In this document: positions 14,520 through 22,150 of the stretch, piece by piece
How the letters are laid out: each line of letters begins with the position of its first letter
Position numbering within the stretch: position 1 is the first letter of the stretch
Origin: Pseudomonadota bacterium
GTDB taxonomy: Bacteria > Pseudomonadota > Gammaproteobacteria > UBA5335
Direction: 5' to 3'
Length of the DNA: 36,375 nt
Assembly (NCBI GenBank): GCA_034189865.1
Contig: JAXHTV010000026.1
Coordinates: forward strand, 1 to 36,375
The notes under the pieces: generated by a model
The model's input: only the letters and a program-made list of their open reading frames with translations
Database searches by the model: none
Told to the model about the DNA's origin: nothing
Program-made: the position numbers and the translations under genes

Positions 14520-15226
14520 CGCTGGAGTTTGCGTCCCTCCCCTTGGCGGCGCTAGCGGGCGCACTGAGTATTCTCTCTCCGTGTGTCTGGCCGTTGGTGC
14601 CAGTGGTTATGGCCTCGGCGGTCACCAGCGGCCGCGCTGGCCCTTGGTTTCTTGCGCTGGGGTTGAGCGGATCTTTTGCGGTGGCCGGTACGTTTCTCAC
14701 CTTGGTTCTGATCAATCTGGGCTTGAATCCCGACGCGTTTCGCTCGGTGGCTGCGCTAATGTTGTTGGTGGTCGGCGTGACGCTGCTCAGCAAACGGCTG
14801 GGCGACTGGGTCAGTGCGAAGCTTTCTCGCTTGACCAGCCGATTTTAGAGTGATGCACGGGAACAGCCCTCTGCGCTGGGGCAGATGGGCATTGGGGCGT
14901 TGCTCGGCTTGGTGTGGCTGCCTTGTGTTGGCCCCACATTGGGCGCGGCGATTGCGTTGGCATCTCTAGGGCAGGATATGCTCATGGCCTTTATTGTGAT
15001 GTTCGTATTTGGTCTAGGTGCATCGGCCGTGTTGCTTTTCGCTGGTCTGGTTTCTACCCGGGCGCTTCACGCTTGGCGGCCCGGTTTGTCGATGGGCGCT
15101 ACCCGCGGGAAACAAGCGCTGGGATGGCTGCTGGTTCTGCTGGGTTTTGTGGTGCTGTGGGGGTTAGATAAAACCTTGGAGGCCTTCGCGCTGGGCGTGC
15201 TTCCGGACTGGGCCACGGGAATCTAG
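14516..15226 (+). pseudogene. CcdA/DsbD-type membrane electron carrier with an in-frame amber stop
   Basis: This would be the inner-membrane protein that carries reducing power from cytoplasmic thioredoxin to the periplasmic partner encoded just upstream. The frame gives SILSPCVWPLVPVV (first redox cysteine, Cys-Val-Trp-Pro) and, in the second half, WLPCVGPTLGAAI (second redox cysteine). The halves lie in the same frame and are separated only by TAG at 14846-14848, between LTSRF and SDAREQPSALGQ. A CAG-to-TAG change (Gln) is the simplest cause. Repaired, the protein would be 236 residues with six spans, normal for CcdA. The second half could not function alone. It is called a pseudogene, though suppression or a sequence error is possible. 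Confidence 0.75.
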
Positions 15227-15248
15227 CGGAGGCCTTGTTGGCGGACGG

Positions 15249-15281
15249 CCGGGCAGACGCGGGGGGACCTTGTCTGCCCGG
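15249..15281. terminator. Bidirectional terminator-like hairpin between convergent genes
   Basis: CCGGGCAGAC (15249-15258) pairs perfectly with GTCTGCCCGG (15272-15281) across a 13-base loop. It lies 23 bases after the ccdA-like stop and 30 bases before the 3' end of the opposing doxX gene. No long T-run follows, so it may need Rho or act only as a 3' stabiliser. Confidence 0.6.
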
Positions 15282-15310
15282 TTGGCTCCACGGATGAATG
15301 GCAGCGGGCG

Positions 15311-15751
15311 TTACGCAACCGTGAACGCGGATTCGTTCGCGGTTCGACGGCCGGCCCGTAAGGCAAATACTCCGTCACCGACCAGCGCATGAGCCAGGGA
15401 TGCCACGATGAGAAATGCCGGGTACTCCCATCCACCGCCGGTGCTGGTGTGTACCCATCCGTTATTGAGATGGGTGAACATCGCGACGGCCATAATCGGT
15501 ATTAGCGAAAGCGAAAAGTATCGGCCGTAGAATCCCGTCAGAATCGCCAATCCGCCAACGAGCTCCAACAGGAATACGGGCCAAGCCATATAGGATGGCA
15601 ACCCCTGGCTGTTTAACCAAGCGGCAAATCCGGGTAGGGTGAAAACAAACCACTTCAATCCCGCATGGGCAAGCCACATGGAACCCAATGCGATTCGGAT
15701 TGCCAAAGCCCCATAGGGCGCCAGTGCCACGTCGATTCCGCGGTTGTTCAT
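15311..15751 (-). CDS. DoxX family membrane protein
   Basis: This 146-residue, four-span inner-membrane protein belongs to the DoxX family, with RIALGSMWLAHAGLKWF in the first segment and LELVGGLAILTGFYGRYFSL in the next. DoxX-type proteins are linked to quinone-dependent sulphur-compound oxidation and redox stress, but most members are uncharacterised. ATG 15751 is chosen because GGAGGG lies nine bases upstream; a GTG at 15757 that overlaps the rhodanese stop is too close to it. The tight link to a rhodanese supports a role with reactive sulphur species. Confidence 0.85.
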   Translation of the reverse strand: MNNRGIDVALAPYGALAIRIALGSMWLAHAGLKWFVFTLPGFAAWLNSQGLPSYMAWPVFLLELVGGLAILTGFYGRYFSLSLIPIMAVAMFTHLNNGWVHTSTGGGWEYPAFLIVASLAHALVGDGVFALRAGRRTANESAFTVA

Positions 15752-15753
15752 GG

Positions 15754-16083
15754 TCACACGCCCTCCAGAGGTAGGCCCGCTGCTTTCCAGTCGGCTTTAC
15801 CCTCGACATACTCCCAAACTTGCCGATAACCCATGATCTCAAGCGCTTGAGCGGCAATACGGGAGTTCTGGCAATCCGTGCTGGCGCAATAAACAACCAC
15901 GGGTTTGTTTTTGTCCGGCAGGTATTCGGGTGCGAGTCGATGGATCTGGTCATGCGGGATATTGATCGCACCCGGTAGGTGCTCGGCTTCGTAGTAACGC
16001 GCAGGTAAAGCCTCGACCAAAACCATCGGTTCTCCGGCATCAAGTTTGGACTTTAATGTATTAAGTTCAATCGGTTGGATCAT
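15754..16083 (-). CDS. Rhodanese-like sulphurtransferase
   Basis: This is a single-domain rhodanese of 109 residues, cytoplasmic, transferring sulphane sulphur through a catalytic cysteine. The key pieces are VLVEALPARYYEAEHLPGAINIP and the active-site loop VVYCASTDCQNS, where the first Cys is the expected nucleophile and a second Cys lies five residues on. The ATG has GGAG twelve bases upstream. It is the first gene of the rhodanese-doxX operon and is divergent from a MarR regulator, whose likely operators lie in the 100-base gap. Confidence 0.9.
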   Translation of the reverse strand: MIQPIELNTLKSKLDAGEPMVLVEALPARYYEAEHLPGAINIPHDQIHRLAPEYLPDKNKPVVVYCASTDCQNSRIAAQALEIMGYRQVWEYVEGKADWKAAGLPLEGV

Positions 16084-16108
16084 GGTCTATTCTCCGGTCA
16101 GGTGTATT

Positions 16109-16122
16109 GTTGCTAATGCAAC
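16109..16122. promoter_or_regulatory. MarR-type operator 1
   Basis: GTTGCTAATGCAAC is a perfect palindrome with 5-bp arms, 26 bases upstream of the rhodanese start. It closely matches operator 2 in the same divergent gap. Confidence 0.7.
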
Positions 16123-16145
16123 TAAATGCATCTTAAGTGGGTAAT

Positions 16146-16159
16146 GTTGCGATTACAAC
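16146..16159. promoter_or_regulatory. MarR-type operator 2
   Basis: GTTGCGATTACAAC repeats the form of operator 1 (GTTG-N6-CAAC) 37 bases away, 25 bases upstream of the MarR start. A second overlapping palindrome, GTAAT/ATTAC (16141-16156), is present. Binding here could repress both directions. Confidence 0.65.
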
Positions 16160-16183
16160 TATTTTTTTTTAAGCTTTTTAACG

Positions 16184-16621
16184 ATGAGCAATAAACCAAA
16201 AGAACAGACCATTGAAGTCTGGGCCCGCTTGATTCGGGCGCAAATAACGCTATTGGATAAGGTGCACGACGGCTTGAAGCAAGCAGGTCTACCGGTGTTG
16301 GCGTGGTATGACGTACTTCTCGAGCTGCATCGCGTGGGCGAGGCGGGGCTTCGTCAATTTGAGATCGTCGATAAACTGCTGCTACCGAAACACAACCTTT
16401 CCCGACTATTGGATCGATTGGAGAACGAGTCTTTGGTGTCTCGTCGACGGAGTGACTTGGATGGACGAGGTCAGGTTGTTCACATCACTGACCACGGAAC
16501 CGAACTATTGCGGAAAATGTGGCCGGTGTATGGCCGGGTGATTCGTAAAGAATTCGAGGCCAAACTCACGTCGGAAGAAATTTCCGCCTTGGGCAAGATC
16601 CTGAGTAAACTATTGGTTTGA
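16184..16621 (+). CDS. MarR family transcriptional regulator
   Basis: This is a winged-helix repressor of 145 residues, probably a dimer. The DNA-binding part reads LRQFEIVDKLLLPKHNLSRLLDRLENESLVSRRR, followed by the wing DLDGRGQVVHITDHG. Both flanks are helical dimerisation segments. There is no cysteine in the protein, so direct thiol sensing of the OhrR or BigR type is unlikely. It is divergent from rhodanese-doxX with two matching palindromes between them, and upstream of a LysE-type exporter gene, so it probably controls these genes and itself. Confidence 0.9.
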   Translation: MSNKPKEQTIEVWARLIRAQITLLDKVHDGLKQAGLPVLAWYDVLLELHRVGEAGLRQFEIVDKLLLPKHNLSRLLDRLENESLVSRRRSDLDGRGQVVHITDHGTELLRKMWPVYGRVIRKEFEAKLTSEEISALGKILSKLLV

Positions 16622-16674
16622 TTTCAGGGGCTTCGGTCCCATCCATTGATCGGTACACAAGCTTCCCGACCGCG

Positions 16675-17298
16675 ATGAACACACAGTTGAGTTTCAGCGC
16701 GGGCATGGCGCTGTTTGGCGCAATGTTCGTTTTGGCCGCCATACCCAGCGTGAGTGTGCTGGCCGTCTCGGCCCGATCCGCCGCCTCGGGGTTTACCCAT
16801 GGTGCGTTGACCACCCTGGGTATTGTGGTTGGCGATATCGTGTTTATTCTGATTGCCATTTTCGGCTTGTCATTACTGGCCGATCGAATGGGGCAATTCT
16901 TTGTTCTGGTGAAATATCTCGGCGGTGCCTACCTGGTTTGGCTGGGACTGACGTTGTTGCGGTCGAAAGCAGCCGATGCGGTGGTGGAAGGGACCGTCCA
17001 AGCGTCCTTGTCGTCCAGCTTTCTATCCGGCCTTTTTATCACCCTGGGGGATCAAAAGGCCGTTCTGTTCTACTTCGGTTTTTTCCCGGCGTTTATCGAT
17101 CTTTCGGCCGTGACGGTTCTCGATGCCGCCATCGTCATGATCATCGCGAGTGTCGCGATCGGTGTGGTGAAGCTCGCCTACGCGCTCGTTGCAGATCGCT
17201 CCGGTGTGTTACTGGCCGGCGGGGGAAGTCGGCGTATCAAAATGGCCGCTGGCGTTATGATGATGGCCGTGGGCGTTGTTTTGATTCTGCGTGCTTGA
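16675..17298 (+). CDS. LysE/RhtB family exporter
   Basis: This 207-residue inner-membrane protein has six hydrophobic spans and the LysE family pattern: IPSVSVLAVSARSAASGFTHGALTTLGIVVGD near the start and YLGGAYLVWLGLTLLRS in the middle. Members export amino acids or similar small metabolites. ATG 16675 fits the family N-terminus, while a longer open frame reaching back to the marR stop adds non-hydrophobic residues. It follows marR by 53 bases and may be part of the same regulated unit. The substrate is unknown. Confidence 0.85.
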   Translation: MNTQLSFSAGMALFGAMFVLAAIPSVSVLAVSARSAASGFTHGALTTLGIVVGDIVFILIAIFGLSLLADRMGQFFVLVKYLGGAYLVWLGLTLLRSKAADAVVEGTVQASLSSSFLSGLFITLGDQKAVLFYFGFFPAFIDLSAVTVLDAAIVMIIASVAIGVVKLAYALVADRSGVLLAGGGSRRIKMAAGVMMMAVGVVLILRA

Positions 17299-17306
17299 CG
17301 TACCGG

Positions 17307-17565
17307 GTGCATTCCTATGCCGTCGTGGAAATGCAATACACACTGCCCACCGATACATACGGCGAGGGTTCGGTTTCCATCGCCAATCAAAGAAACGCCG
17401 TGTCTCTATACGCGCGGTGCGCATCACCTGGAGGAATTCAAGGCCGCGTATCCGGTCTACAAGACGGGCACGGGATGTATTAATCTCCGGGAGAAAGTCG
17501 ATACTCCGCTTGAGGCGATCGCGGCGGTGATTCGACACGCCATGAAATACCCCACGGGCCATTAG
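17307..17565 (+). pseudogene. DUF1801-family small protein gene with a frameshift
   Basis: Two frames carry the two halves of a DUF1801 (YdhG-like) domain. One reads VVEMQYTLPTDTYGEGSV and SIANQRNAVSLY (GTG 17307 or ATG 17331 to about 17413). The other reads RGAHHLEEFKAAYPVYKTGT, GCINLREKVDTPLEAI and VIRHAMKYP (to 17565). They join near 17411-17418 if one base is removed from the GCGCGG tract. The function of the family is poorly known; members are small cytoplasmic proteins. The domain also lacks much of its usual N-terminal part. It may be a decayed gene or a sequence error. Confidence 0.6.
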
Positions 17566-17637
17566 GTCAGGTTAGACAGACCCGTCGCGGGTGTCGGGCG
17601 TGGCCCCTGGCGATTCTGCCTTTTGGAGACGAGTCAA

Positions 17638-18015
17638 ATGTCGATGAGCATTCGCAAAGGGCGGTGCCATTGTGGCGCGGTTGAGTTTGAAGTCGTGATT
17701 CCGGGCGATTTCGGTGAACTGCGCCGGTGCAACTGTTCTTTGTGTCGCAAAAGAGGGGTGGTGATGGCCAGTGTGCCGCTGGAACACTTCCGGGTGACGC
17801 AGGGCGCGGATCAGTTGACCTTGTATCAGTGGAACACCCGCGTAGCGGAACACTATTTTTGCAAGACATGCGGTATATACACGCATCACAAGAGACGCAG
17901 CGTACCAACCGAGTTCGCTTATAACGTGGCCTGTATGGACGGCGTCGGCATGATTGACGAGTCAAAAATCGTCATCCTCGATGGCCAGGCGAGTCCACGG
18001 GTGGACTCGCGGTGA
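17638..18015 (+). CDS. Gfa-like zinc protein (glutathione-dependent formaldehyde-activating family)
   Basis: This 125-residue Mss4-like-fold protein has the family zinc ligands: CHCG (near residue 10), CNCSLCRKRG (33-42) and CKTCG (about 79-83). Some members assist glutathione-dependent formaldehyde oxidation, while most small members have no known reaction. ATG 17638 is chosen; an in-frame TTG at 17623 is less likely. A perfect 22-base palindrome (17989-18010) spans the end of the coding region, just before the stop. Confidence 0.85.
   Translation: MSMSIRKGRCHCGAVEFEVVIPGDFGELRRCNCSLCRKRGVVMASVPLEHFRVTQGADQLTLYQWNTRVAEHYFCKTCGIYTHHKRRSVPTEFAYNVACMDGVGMIDESKIVILDGQASPRVDSR
17989..18010. repeat. 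Perfect 22-base palindrome at the end of the gfa-like gene
   Basis: GCGAGTCCAC and GTGGACTCGC are separated by only GG, encoding the last residues before the stop. It could act as a transcript-end hairpin; a TTTTT run follows about 24 bases later. Confidence 0.6.
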
Positions 18016-18066
18016 GTTACGCCGATACCGTGTTTTTCCCAATTGTGGCAGCCGGGCGGTTGGGCC

Positions 18067-18534
18067 ATGAATGTCGTTGACGCAACCGAAAAAGACCTGC
18101 CTCGCGTGCGCGCACTGTTTCGCGAGTATCAGCGATCGCTGGACGTGGATTTGTGTTTTCAGGGTTTCGAGCAGGAGTTGGCGTCGTTGCCCGGCGCTTA
18201 CGCGCCGCCACGGGGGTTCATTCTGCTCGCAGTGAATGACGGGGATGCCGTGGGTTGTGTCGGCGTGCGTCCCCTAACCACCGACGAAGCCGAGCTTAAG
18301 CGTCTATATGTCCAGCCGCAGTCTCGAGGCCAGCGGGTCGGGAAGACCCTGTTCCTCGCGGCGATGTCGAAAGCCGAAGCTTTAGGGTATGGCTGGATTG
18401 TGCTGGACACGCTGACCTCGATGCACGAGGCCCGGTCGCTTTACCTCGGCTACGGCTTTGAACGTATACCCACCTACGATCCGAACCCGGAAGAGTCCGT
18501 GGAATACTACCGCTATCAGTTTGTCTCATCGTAG
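18067..18534 (+). CDS. GNAT family N-acetyltransferase
   Basis: This is a predicted cytoplasmic acetyl-CoA-dependent acyltransferase of 155 residues. The signature region is AELKRLYVQPQSRGQRVGKTLF (Q-x-x-x-R-G-x-R-V-G, the acetyl-CoA pyrophosphate loop). The last conserved block is EARSLYLGYGFERIPTY. The N-terminal VDATEKDLPRVRALFREYQR is typical of small GNATs. ATG 18067 is the likely start. It follows the gfa-like gene by 51 bases, across the palindrome. The substrate is unknown. Confidence 0.87.
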   Translation: MNVVDATEKDLPRVRALFREYQRSLDVDLCFQGFEQELASLPGAYAPPRGFILLAVNDGDAVGCVGVRPLTTDEAELKRLYVQPQSRGQRVGKTLFLAAMSKAEALGYGWIVLDTLTSMHEARSLYLGYGFERIPTYDPNPEESVEYYRYQFVSS

Positions 18535-18587
18535 CGACCGTTCGAGTTGTGGCGCGCTGCTCCGCACGGTTTTGTTGTGCGACGGAG

Positions 18588-18619
18588 TTGGCTGGGATGA
18601 GCGTGCCCACCCCAGCCAA
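18588..18619. terminator. Terminator-like hairpin between convergent genes
   Basis: TTGGCTGGG (18588-18596) pairs with CCCAGCCAA (18611-18619), followed by TTTG. It lies between the GNAT gene (+) and the large secreted-protein gene (-), where both transcripts end. Confidence 0.65.
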
Positions 18620-18657
18620 TTTGTGGCGAATTTTCGATTTACACGTCCAGAACGGCA

Positions 18658-20160
18658 TTAATCGGCCTTGGCGAGTTGGGACGAATAATCTCTTGCTTCC
18701 CATCTGGGCGGCGAAAGGCTTTCCTCCCCGAAGCGCTTGGGGCCGGCCGCACCCACGGTATCGGGAAACCACAGGCTGGCCGTTAGCGAGATATCGAGCT
18801 TGCCCACCGGAAATCCTCGCGCATCCACGCCAATTCGAGGGGCGGCGCCCGGGAAATCTTCCCACTCGGTGGTGGCTTTTGGATCGTCTTGGTAGAGCAG
18901 GCGCAAGTCTTCGGGCCAACCGGGTGGGATGTCGAAGCGCGCGAAAATATCCCAACCCAACTGGCTATCCATCCACAGCCAATTCTTCTCGTGAGATATG
19001 GTCGCGGTCCGCTCCAGTTCGCTCATTTCACCATCGACAATGGCGTAGCCGTCCGGGTTTCGACTGCCTGCGGCATTGACGTGTCCACCCTGAATATCGT
19101 TGAAATCGAGCGCCAGAACGAATCGCGGTTCGTTCAGTACGCGCGTCAGTATCTCCCCGCCCGGTATGTGAATGGATACCGGCAGAACGAGGCCTTGGTC
19201 GTAGATCGTGACCTGGGTCAGAATATTAAACACGGGAATACCGGCGGCGATGATGCGCATCTTAAGTAACCCAGTGGCTCGCACGGGGCCATCGTTCACG
19301 AAGATCAATTCGGGCCGGATATTGTTCAGGGTGTTGAAACGCAGTTTGGGCCACCGGGTAAAGACGCCCGTTTCCAGCTCGCCATAGATGGCATCCAGAA
19401 CCCGCTTGTCCTGACGAGGCCCCACTTTGGCGCGAAAATCCTGGAAGTCGAGGAAATTCGAGGGGTCGGTTCGAAACCAGTAGTAGGTATTGTCGGAGAT
19501 GCCCGTCTCGGCATCGAACGAGACGTAGTCCGCCGAATTTCGCCGCTCATCACCCTCTACCAGATAGGCGTAACGCGCCTTGCCCTGGTGCTCGAATACC
19601 AGCTCCCGGAGGATTTCACCCTGAACTTCGCCGTGTCGTCCGGCATCGTAGGGCTCGTAACCGGTATCGCGATACATGAATACCAGCTCATCGTCCTCAT
19701 CGATTTGCTCATACGTTCCAGCCAAGTCGTTCGGGGAGACATCCGGCAGCCAAACCCAGCCTTTGTGATCCAGTTCGTCGATTTGAAACGGAATCGGCAT
19801 CATGCGTTCACCGCGGACCACCATGACGGACACTTCGTTTACCTGCCGCCCGATCAAGTCCGGCACGTCTTCGCCCTTGACGACCACGGGGTGTAAGTAG
19901 GCGTAGTGGCTCAGGTCCAGCCGTTCGATTGCCTTCGCGAGTTGCTCGGGGGTCAAGGCCCGCAGTAGCGGGATGTTGTTGACCAAATAGGTCGGGTCAT
20001 CGCGGAATGCCGCGACTGCTAGGTCGAGTGTTGCTTGATCGACGTTCCCGTAGCTCGGCGTATTTGCGTTGAGCGAAATCGGTCCAGTGAGTGTGATCAG
20101 CGCCACGCCGCAACTGGCTGTCCAACATCGTCGACGCCACCGTCGTATCTGTGATCCCAT
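18658..20160 (-). CDS. Large secreted protein of unknown function
   Basis: This 500-residue protein has a signal peptide (residues 1-32, ending near SLNANT) and a beta-rich, acidic mature part. Readable features are MPIPFQIDELDHKGWVWLP (110-140), an EQIDEDDELVFMYRDTG stretch like those in extracellular binding modules, and repeated aromatic/beta segments to the end. No catalytic motif and no membrane anchor were seen. GGAGGAG stands eight bases before ATG 20160, so the start is firm. The downstream neighbour is convergent, and the upstream gene on the same strand (STAS-like) is 218 bases away, so it is probably its own transcription unit. The family is not recognised. Confidence 0.75.
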   Translation of the reverse strand: MGSQIRRWRRRCWTASCGVALITLTGPISLNANTPSYGNVDQATLDLAVAAFRDDPTYLVNNIPLLRALTPEQLAKAIERLDLSHYAYLHPVVVKGEDVPDLIGRQVNEVSVMVVRGERMMPIPFQIDELDHKGWVWLPDVSPNDLAGTYEQIDEDDELVFMYRDTGYEPYDAGRHGEVQGEILRELVFEHQGKARYAYLVEGDERRNSADYVSFDAETGISDNTYYWFRTDPSNFLDFQDFRAKVGPRQDKRVLDAIYGELETGVFTRWPKLRFNTLNNIRPELIFVNDGPVRATGLLKMRIIAAGIPVFNILTQVTIYDQGLVLPVSIHIPGGEILTRVLNEPRFVLALDFNDIQGGHVNAAGSRNPDGYAIVDGEMSELERTATISHEKNWLWMDSQLGWDIFARFDIPPGWPEDLRLLYQDDPKATTEWEDFPGAAPRIGVDARGFPVGKLDISLTASLWFPDTVGAAGPKRFGEESLSPPRWEARDYSSQLAKAD

Positions 20161-20215
20161 CTTTCTCTCCTCCGTAAGATATTTCCTTATTGCGCCCTTT
20201 CCTCGGGCTGGCCGT

Positions 20216-20240
20216 ATGCGTGGATGGCTCCATCACGCAT
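20216..20240. promoter_or_regulatory. Palindromic hairpin upstream of the secreted-protein gene
   Basis: ATGCGTGGATGG and CCATCACGCAT form an inverted pair with one bulged base and a two-base loop, 56 bases upstream of the minus-strand start at 20160. It could be an operator or the 3' hairpin of the preceding STAS-like gene. Confidence 0.45.
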
Positions 20241-20378
20241 CTTCGAGAAGCATAGGCCACAATTGGCACAATGCCCGCGTGTTATCCGGGAATTTTCACT
20301 TACGATTCAGGGAGTTTTATACGAAGGTGGGAAGCGTGATCGCGCTGCGTCTAGACACTCAAAGGTGTGGGGCTCGGC

Positions 20379-20762
20379 TTATTCTTCCAGCCAAACGACA
20401 GCGGCCTCAAGGTCGGTAAACAGGCGGACGTTATAGCCGGCGTTTCGCATCACCGTTTCGGGAAAGTCGTGGGAATGATCGTCCGGGGAAACGAGCACCG
20501 CAGAGCGGACGTCCCGCTGGAGCCGCATATCGGGCATATCTTCGTAGGCATAGTCGTAGTTGTCGAAGGTGGATTCAATATTGGGAGCGCGACGGAGATC
20601 GAATAGAAAGCGTTTGATGTTCTTTTCCCGGCTCAGTCGATCCACGTCCAGCGAGTAGTCTCGAGCGATTTCCTTGGTGATCGGAACATCGACCCGGCAG
20701 ATGATATAGTTCCCGTTGCCCGAGATTGATATGTCGTAGTTTGTTGAGCACCTTAGCGCCAC
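20379..20762 (-). CDS. STAS/SpoIIAA-like domain protein
   Basis: This 127-residue cytoplasmic protein has the layout of small SpoIIAA/STAS-like proteins: alternating strands and helices with RFLFDLRRAPNI in the middle, RSAVLVSPDDHSHDFPETV, and the closing GYNVRLFTDLEAAVVWLEE. Members bind partners or lipids and often regulate, but the exact role is unknown. The start is GTG 20762, with GGAAGAG four to five bases upstream. A palindrome (20824-20844) lies in the gap to the divergent esterase gene. Confidence 0.75.
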   Translation of the reverse strand: MALRCSTNYDISISGNGNYIICRVDVPITKEIARDYSLDVDRLSREKNIKRFLFDLRRAPNIESTFDNYDYAYEDMPDMRLQRDVRSAVLVSPDDHSHDFPETVMRNAGYNVRLFTDLEAAVVWLEE

Positions 20763-20823
20763 TAAACTCTTCCTTTCGAATCACTTATTGTCGAACGACA
20801 CGGCCGGGGTTGGGCAATCGGCG

Positions 20824-20844
20824 CTATGTTTGGAAACAACATAG
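20824..20844. promoter_or_regulatory. Palindrome between divergent STAS-like and esterase genes
   Basis: CTATGTT and AACATAG (7-bp arms) flank a seven-base spacer in the 150-base divergent gap. Its form and position suit an operator for an unknown dimeric regulator. Confidence 0.45.
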
Positions 20845-20914
20845 AACATTGATGAACTGACGATTGGGCGAACTCCCGACGTGAGGTCCCGTTACCGAAA
20901 ACCGGGGTAGTGTT

Positions 20915-21916
20915 ATGTCTCGCAAGTGTCGTTGTTTTCAGGTTCCGCTTGTTTTTGTTGGACTGATGTTCTTACTAGCGTGTTCCGCGATAAGTTCTGC
21001 CGGACATTATGACACCTCACGGGGGATTTTTTCACGGGGCGAGCAACGTTTTACGATCTCGGTGGACGGAATAGACCGAGAATACGTGGTCCATATTCCC
21101 CCCGCTTACATACCGGAACGACAGTGGCCATTGGTGATGATGTTTCACGGCGGCGGTGGCCGGGCGAAGACCGATATACGCCACAGCGGTTGGCCCGAAA
21201 AAGCCGATGAAGCTGGTTTTATAGTCGTTTTCCCGGAAGGTACCGGCCCCCGTCCTTCGCGTCCCGGACGTTTTCTGACCAACCCTCAAACGTGGAACGA
21301 CGGATCCAGTCGGCCGACTGTGGGTGCGGCTGAACGGAATGTTTCGGATGTTCAGTTCGTTGTCGCGATGTTGCAAGAACTGAAATCGCAGTTCAGCGTC
21401 GACGAGCGTCGAGTTTACGCCACCGGGTTCTCCAATGGGGCTTCCATGTCGTTTCGCTTGGCACGAGAGCGCTCCATGGATTTTGCCGCCATTGCCCCGG
21501 TTGCCGGAACCGACTGGCTGGTGGATGTTACGCCGTCCCGCTCGGTTCCTGTTTTGTACATCACCGGTACGGCTGATCCACTGAACCCACTGGAAGGTGG
21601 CGAGGTATTCATCGGGTCGGGGTCTTACGGCGTCAAACCGGCCATTGAAGCGATGATGGATCAGTGGGTTCAAATTCATGGCTGCGGGGACGAGCCCACG
21701 GAAGAATACGACCACGAGGGGAGCCGTCGCCTGACCTACGGATGTTCCGGCAATCCCAATGCGGTTGGTTTGTATTTGTTGGAGGGACATGGCCACCACT
21801 GGCCGGGAAGTCGCACGCTTCTTCCCCGGCGGCTAGCGGGCGACAACACCACCAGCGTCGAGGCAGCAGAGGTAATCTGGGAATTTTTTGAGACGCAGAG
21901 CTTGCCGGCGGAGTGA
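20915..21916 (+). CDS. Exported alpha/beta hydrolase of the PHB-depolymerase/feruloyl-esterase (LpqC) family
   Basis: This 333-residue secreted esterase is probably a lipoprotein: the signal sequence ends LMFLLACS, giving a lipobox cysteine near residue 23. The catalytic triad reads Ser in GFSNGASMS, Asp in TGTADPLNP and His in GHGHHWPG. The oxyanion loop is MMFHGGGG. The family hydrolyses short polyester or aromatic ester bonds outside the cytoplasm. ATG 20915 has GGGG upstream. The gene is single and divergent from the STAS-like gene. The exact substrate (polyhydroxyalkanoate, feruloyl or acetyl ester) cannot be told. Confidence 0.87.
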   Translation: MSRKCRCFQVPLVFVGLMFLLACSAISSAGHYDTSRGIFSRGEQRFTISVDGIDREYVVHIPPAYIPERQWPLVMMFHGGGGRAKTDIRHSGWPEKADEAGFIVVFPEGTGPRPSRPGRFLTNPQTWNDGSSRPTVGAAERNVSDVQFVVAMLQELKSQFSVDERRVYATGFSNGASMSFRLARERSMDFAAIAPVAGTDWLVDVTPSRSVPVLYITGTADPLNPLEGGEVFIGSGSYGVKPAIEAMMDQWVQIHGCGDEPTEEYDHEGSRRLTYGCSGNPNAVGLYLLEGHGHHWPGSRTLLPRRLAGDNTTSVEAAEVIWEFFETQSLPAE

Positions 21917-22150
21917 CCGCCAACAATGCTAAAAATGCCTCCGCGCCGGGCCCCACACGATCGGAATGGCCGGCCGAGGTGAAAGCCATGGGCACCATGT
22001 CTATTCGACAGATTTAATATAAATTTCAATCAAATAAGAATGTTATCTCGATAAATTCTAATTTCTGCGTCTGCCGCGATGGGTGGTGATTCAGACCGCT
22101 GTGCCTTGGAGCTGAAGACGGCTCACCGGGCTATCCCCAGGCGGCCGCGA

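Noticed and set aside
14846-14848. Amber codon as a sign of a recoded genetic code
   Set aside because: Several intact genes here end in TAG (for example at 2021 and 13011), so TAG is an ordinary stop.
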